Assembly (NCBI GenBank): GCA_013373625.1
Contig: JABXHM010000111.1
Coordinates: forward strand, 1-35,079
DNA: 35,079 nucleotides
Reading direction: 5' to 3'
Source of the DNA: Alteromonadaceae bacterium
GTDB taxonomy: Bacteria > Pseudomonadota > Gammaproteobacteria > Enterobacterales > Alteromonadaceae
Shown piece after piece: positions 33,331-35,079 of the stretch (position 1 is its first letter; every line of letters begins with the position of its first letter). The position numbers and the translations under genes are program-made. The notes beneath the pieces are model-generated. The model did not search any database, was not told the origin of the DNA, and worked only from the letters and a program-made list of their open reading frames with translations.

Positions 33331-34497
33331 TTAACCCGTCGCTCGGGTGCGCCGTAGTGTGTGTATTACGTCTGACACCCGCTCAATGGTGTACTGTATG
33401 TCGTCGGCCGTTGTAAAACGCCCCGCTGAAAAACGCAAACCAGCGTGGGCCAGTGCATCGCTGCGACCCAGCGCTTTAAGCACGTATGAAGGTGCCATAG
33501 TCGCCGACGTACAAGCTGATCCCGTCGACAATGCAATATCGTGTAAGCCCATAACCAGGCTTTCGCCATCGACACCGCCAATACTAATATTGATGATACC
33601 CGGAACGCGGTGATTCAGATCGCCATTGAGGTACGTATCACCCATTGAGCTCAATTGTTGCCAAAGTTGCTCAGTGTAGCCGCGTAAACGGGTGCTTTCC
33701 TCGCTCATCTTTTTTGCCGCCAGTTCGCACGCCTTACCAAAGCCAACAATCTGGTGCGTTGGCAAAGTGCCGGAACGCATTCCCCGCTCGTGGCCGCCGC
33801 CATGTATTTGTGCGGTAATCGCCGTTTTTGGCCGGCGTCGCACATACAAGGCGCCTATGCCTTTCGGGCCATAGCATTTATGCGCAGAGAACGACATTAA
33901 GTCTACCGGTAATTCAGCGAGGTCGATGGGCAGTTTGCCCAAACTCTGCGCCGCATCAACGTGAAACGGCACTTCATGAGCACGGCAAACCCGGCCAATT
34001 GCCGCAATATCCTGTATTACACCAATCTCGTTATTGACGTGCATTACCGAGACTAATACCGTATCAGATGTCATTGCATCGGCGACCTGCTGCGCAGTGA
34101 TAAAGCCCTTTTCGTCGGGCGCTAAATACGTAATTGTAGCCCCCTTCCTTGCCAGATATTCACACGTATCCAGTACCGCTTTATGCTCTGTGCTCAGCGT
34201 AATGATGTGCGGTTTTTCAACCCCTGACGACTCAACGACGCCTTTGATTGCCGCATTGTCAGACTCAGTAGCGCCGGAGGTAAACACGATTTCACGTGGA
34301 TCGCAATTGAGTAAATCGGCGATCTGGTTTCTGGCAATATCGACAGACTCTTCTGCAATCCAACCGAACCGATGAGAGCGCGACGCCGGGTTGCCGAAGT
34401 TACCATCCATAGTCAGGCACGCAGCCATACTTTCAGCAACAGCAGGATCTACTGGTGTCGTGGAGGCGTAATCGAGGTAAACAGGAGAACGGTTCAT
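33331..34497 (-). CDS. iscS: group I cysteine desulfurase IscS, C-terminally short
   Basis: IscS mobilises sulfur from cysteine with PLP. The 388-aa protein has PVYLDYASTTPVD, PLP lysine K207 in SAHKCYGPKG and the mobile-loop Cys329 in GSACTSA, all close to E. coli IscS (404 aa). ATG 34497 is chosen because it aligns with the family and begins 7 nt after the iscR stop. The protein ends at HTLRRTRATG; the last ~17-19 residues of E. coli IscS (PLWEMYKQGVDLNSIEW region), which dock IscU, are absent. No iscU is present in the window. It may supply sulfur for tRNA thiolation or SUF, which is inference. Confidence 0.95.
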   Translation of the reverse strand: MNRSPVYLDYASTTPVDPAVAESMAACLTMDGNFGNPASRSHRFGWIAEESVDIARNQIADLLNCDPREIVFTSGATESDNAAIKGVVESSGVEKPHIITLSTEHKAVLDTCEYLARKGATITYLAPDEKGFITAQQVADAMTSDTVLVSVMHVNNEIGVIQDIAAIGRVCRAHEVPFHVDAAQSLGKLPIDLAELPVDLMSFSAHKCYGPKGIGALYVRRRPKTAITAQIHGGGHERGMRSGTLPTHQIVGFGKACELAAKKMSEESTRLRGYTEQLWQQLSSMGDTYLNGDLNHRVPGIINISIGGVDGESLVMGLHDIALSTGSACTSATMAPSYVLKALGRSDALAHAGLRFSAGRFTTADDIQYTIERVSDVIHTLRRTRATG

Positions 34498-34504
34498 TAT
34501 TGCT

Positions 34505-34987
34505 TTACAACTGAATGCTGACTTGAATTTTATCTTCAAGCAATGTGCTGTTATGTTTGTCCTGACGACCAGCTACTGCCTGTACATCGCCTTTGGCCAT
34601 AAGTTCACCCAAACTAATTCCATTGAGAAAATGGCTGATGCGGTCACTGAGATCCTGCCACAGGCTATGCGTCAGGCAACGTTCGCCCGCCTGACAATCA
34701 CCTTGCCCCTGACATCGAGTAGCGTCCACAGACTCATCGACAGCACGTATAACATGGCCAATTGCAATTTGATGGGCATCGCGACCTAACTGATAACCGC
34801 CACCGGGGCCACGTACGCTTACTACCAGATCATCTTTACGCAGCCGTGAAAACAGCTGTTCTAAATAGGACAGCGAAATTTCCTGACGGGCAGAGATGTC
34901 AGCCAGTGAAACCGGCCCCTGCTGCGAATGCAGTGCCACATCAAGCATAGCGGTAACGGCGTAGCGACCTTTAGAGGTAAGTTTCAT
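34505..34987 (-). CDS. iscR: Fe-S cluster-sensing regulator IscR
   Basis: IscR is an Rrf2-family dimer that represses its targets when it carries a [2Fe-2S] cluster. The 160-aa protein begins MKLTSKGRYAVTAMLDVAL as in E. coli; ATG 34987 is preferred to the TTG two codons upstream. The winged-helix domain has SLSYLEQLFSRLRKDDLV and RGPGGGYQLGRD. The cluster ligands C92, C98, C104 and H107 (TRCQGQGDCQAGERCLTH) have the same numbering as E. coli. It is the first gene of the unit and is autoregulated by the box at 35034-35058. Confidence 0.98.
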   Translation of the reverse strand: MKLTSKGRYAVTAMLDVALHSQQGPVSLADISARQEISLSYLEQLFSRLRKDDLVVSVRGPGGGYQLGRDAHQIAIGHVIRAVDESVDATRCQGQGDCQAGERCLTHSLWQDLSDRISHFLNGISLGELMAKGDVQAVAGRQDKHNSTLLEDKIQVSIQL

Positions 34988-35025
34988 AGTCAACTCAGCT
35001 AAATTAGGACAGTAATATAGCTAAA

Positions 35026-35054
35026 ATTGTTCCATACCCGAGTATTTTGGTCAA
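35026..35054 (-). promoter_or_regulatory. iscR promoter
   Basis: On the minus strand TTGACC (35049-35054) and AACAAT (35026-35031) are 17 nt apart, with TGG before the -10 acting as an extended element. It lies about 39 nt from the iscR ATG. Confidence 0.75.
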
Positions 35055-35058
35055 GTAT
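35034..35058 (-). promoter_or_regulatory. IscR type 1 box upstream of iscR
   Basis: The 25-bp element starts ATACTTGACC and ends ACTCGGGTAT on the minus strand with an A/T centre. It matches the type 1 consensus at 23 of 25 positions. It overlaps the -35 and spacer, giving the classic autorepression layout. A further half-site-like AGTTGACTAT runs into the iscR start codon. Confidence 0.85.
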
Positions 35059-35079
35059 TAAACCTTCGCGGAGCACAAG

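Overview
The window looks like a conserved core segment of a marine gammaproteobacterial chromosome, most probably of the order Alteromonadales. This rests on two things I can see: protein similarity to E. coli/Pseudomonas-type orthologues, and the order iscR-iscS-...-ndk-rlmN-pilW-rodZ-ispG-hisS-yfgM-bamB-der-...-xseA/guaB-guaA, a typical gammaproteobacterial arrangement. The species cannot be named from the sequence alone.

Layout. 1-6214: a tRNA-Pro(TGG) gene on the minus strand, then plus-strand folD with a DUF1415 gene, and a trmO-proS-MBL hydrolase-pldA run. 6244-9338: an HDAC-family gene on the minus strand, a ~495-bp gene-free stretch crowded with inverted repeats, a subclass B1 metallo-beta-lactamase gene, a short ORF or gene fragment, and a DUF4336 gene; this is the most accessory-looking part. 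9624-14351: a lipoprotein di-heme peroxidase, guaA and guaB on the minus strand. 14454-16973: xseA and a lipoprotein gene of unknown function on the plus strand. 16986-26885: der, bamB, yfgM, hisS, ispG, rodZ, pilW, rlmN and ndk, all on the minus strand. 27021-34987: an Fe-S cluster assembly block on the minus strand, transcribed iscR-iscS-sufB-sufC-sufD-sufS-sufA-sufT-sufE.

How the genes work together. The right third is a coherent Fe-S biogenesis unit. IscR senses Fe-S status. SufBCD is the scaffold, SufS and SufE mobilise sulfur, and SufA and SufT handle carriage and maturation. The SUF genes sit where iscU-iscA-hscB-hscA-fdx-iscX normally lie between iscS and ndk. Two IscR type-1-like boxes with the same promoter geometry precede iscR and sufB. 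The remaining IscS lacks the C-terminal tail that docks IscU in E. coli. Together these suggest in-place replacement of ISC by SUF under retained IscR control. Fe-S-dependent IspG and RlmN are encoded just downstream.

Other notable points are a prolyl-tRNA synthetase whose editing domain is eroded (catalytic Lys replaced, His-containing loop missing), a predicted intact VIM-like B1 beta-lactamase, a PilW pilotin fused to a LysM domain, and several promoter dyads. I saw no CRISPR array, transposase, integrase, phage gene or rRNA.
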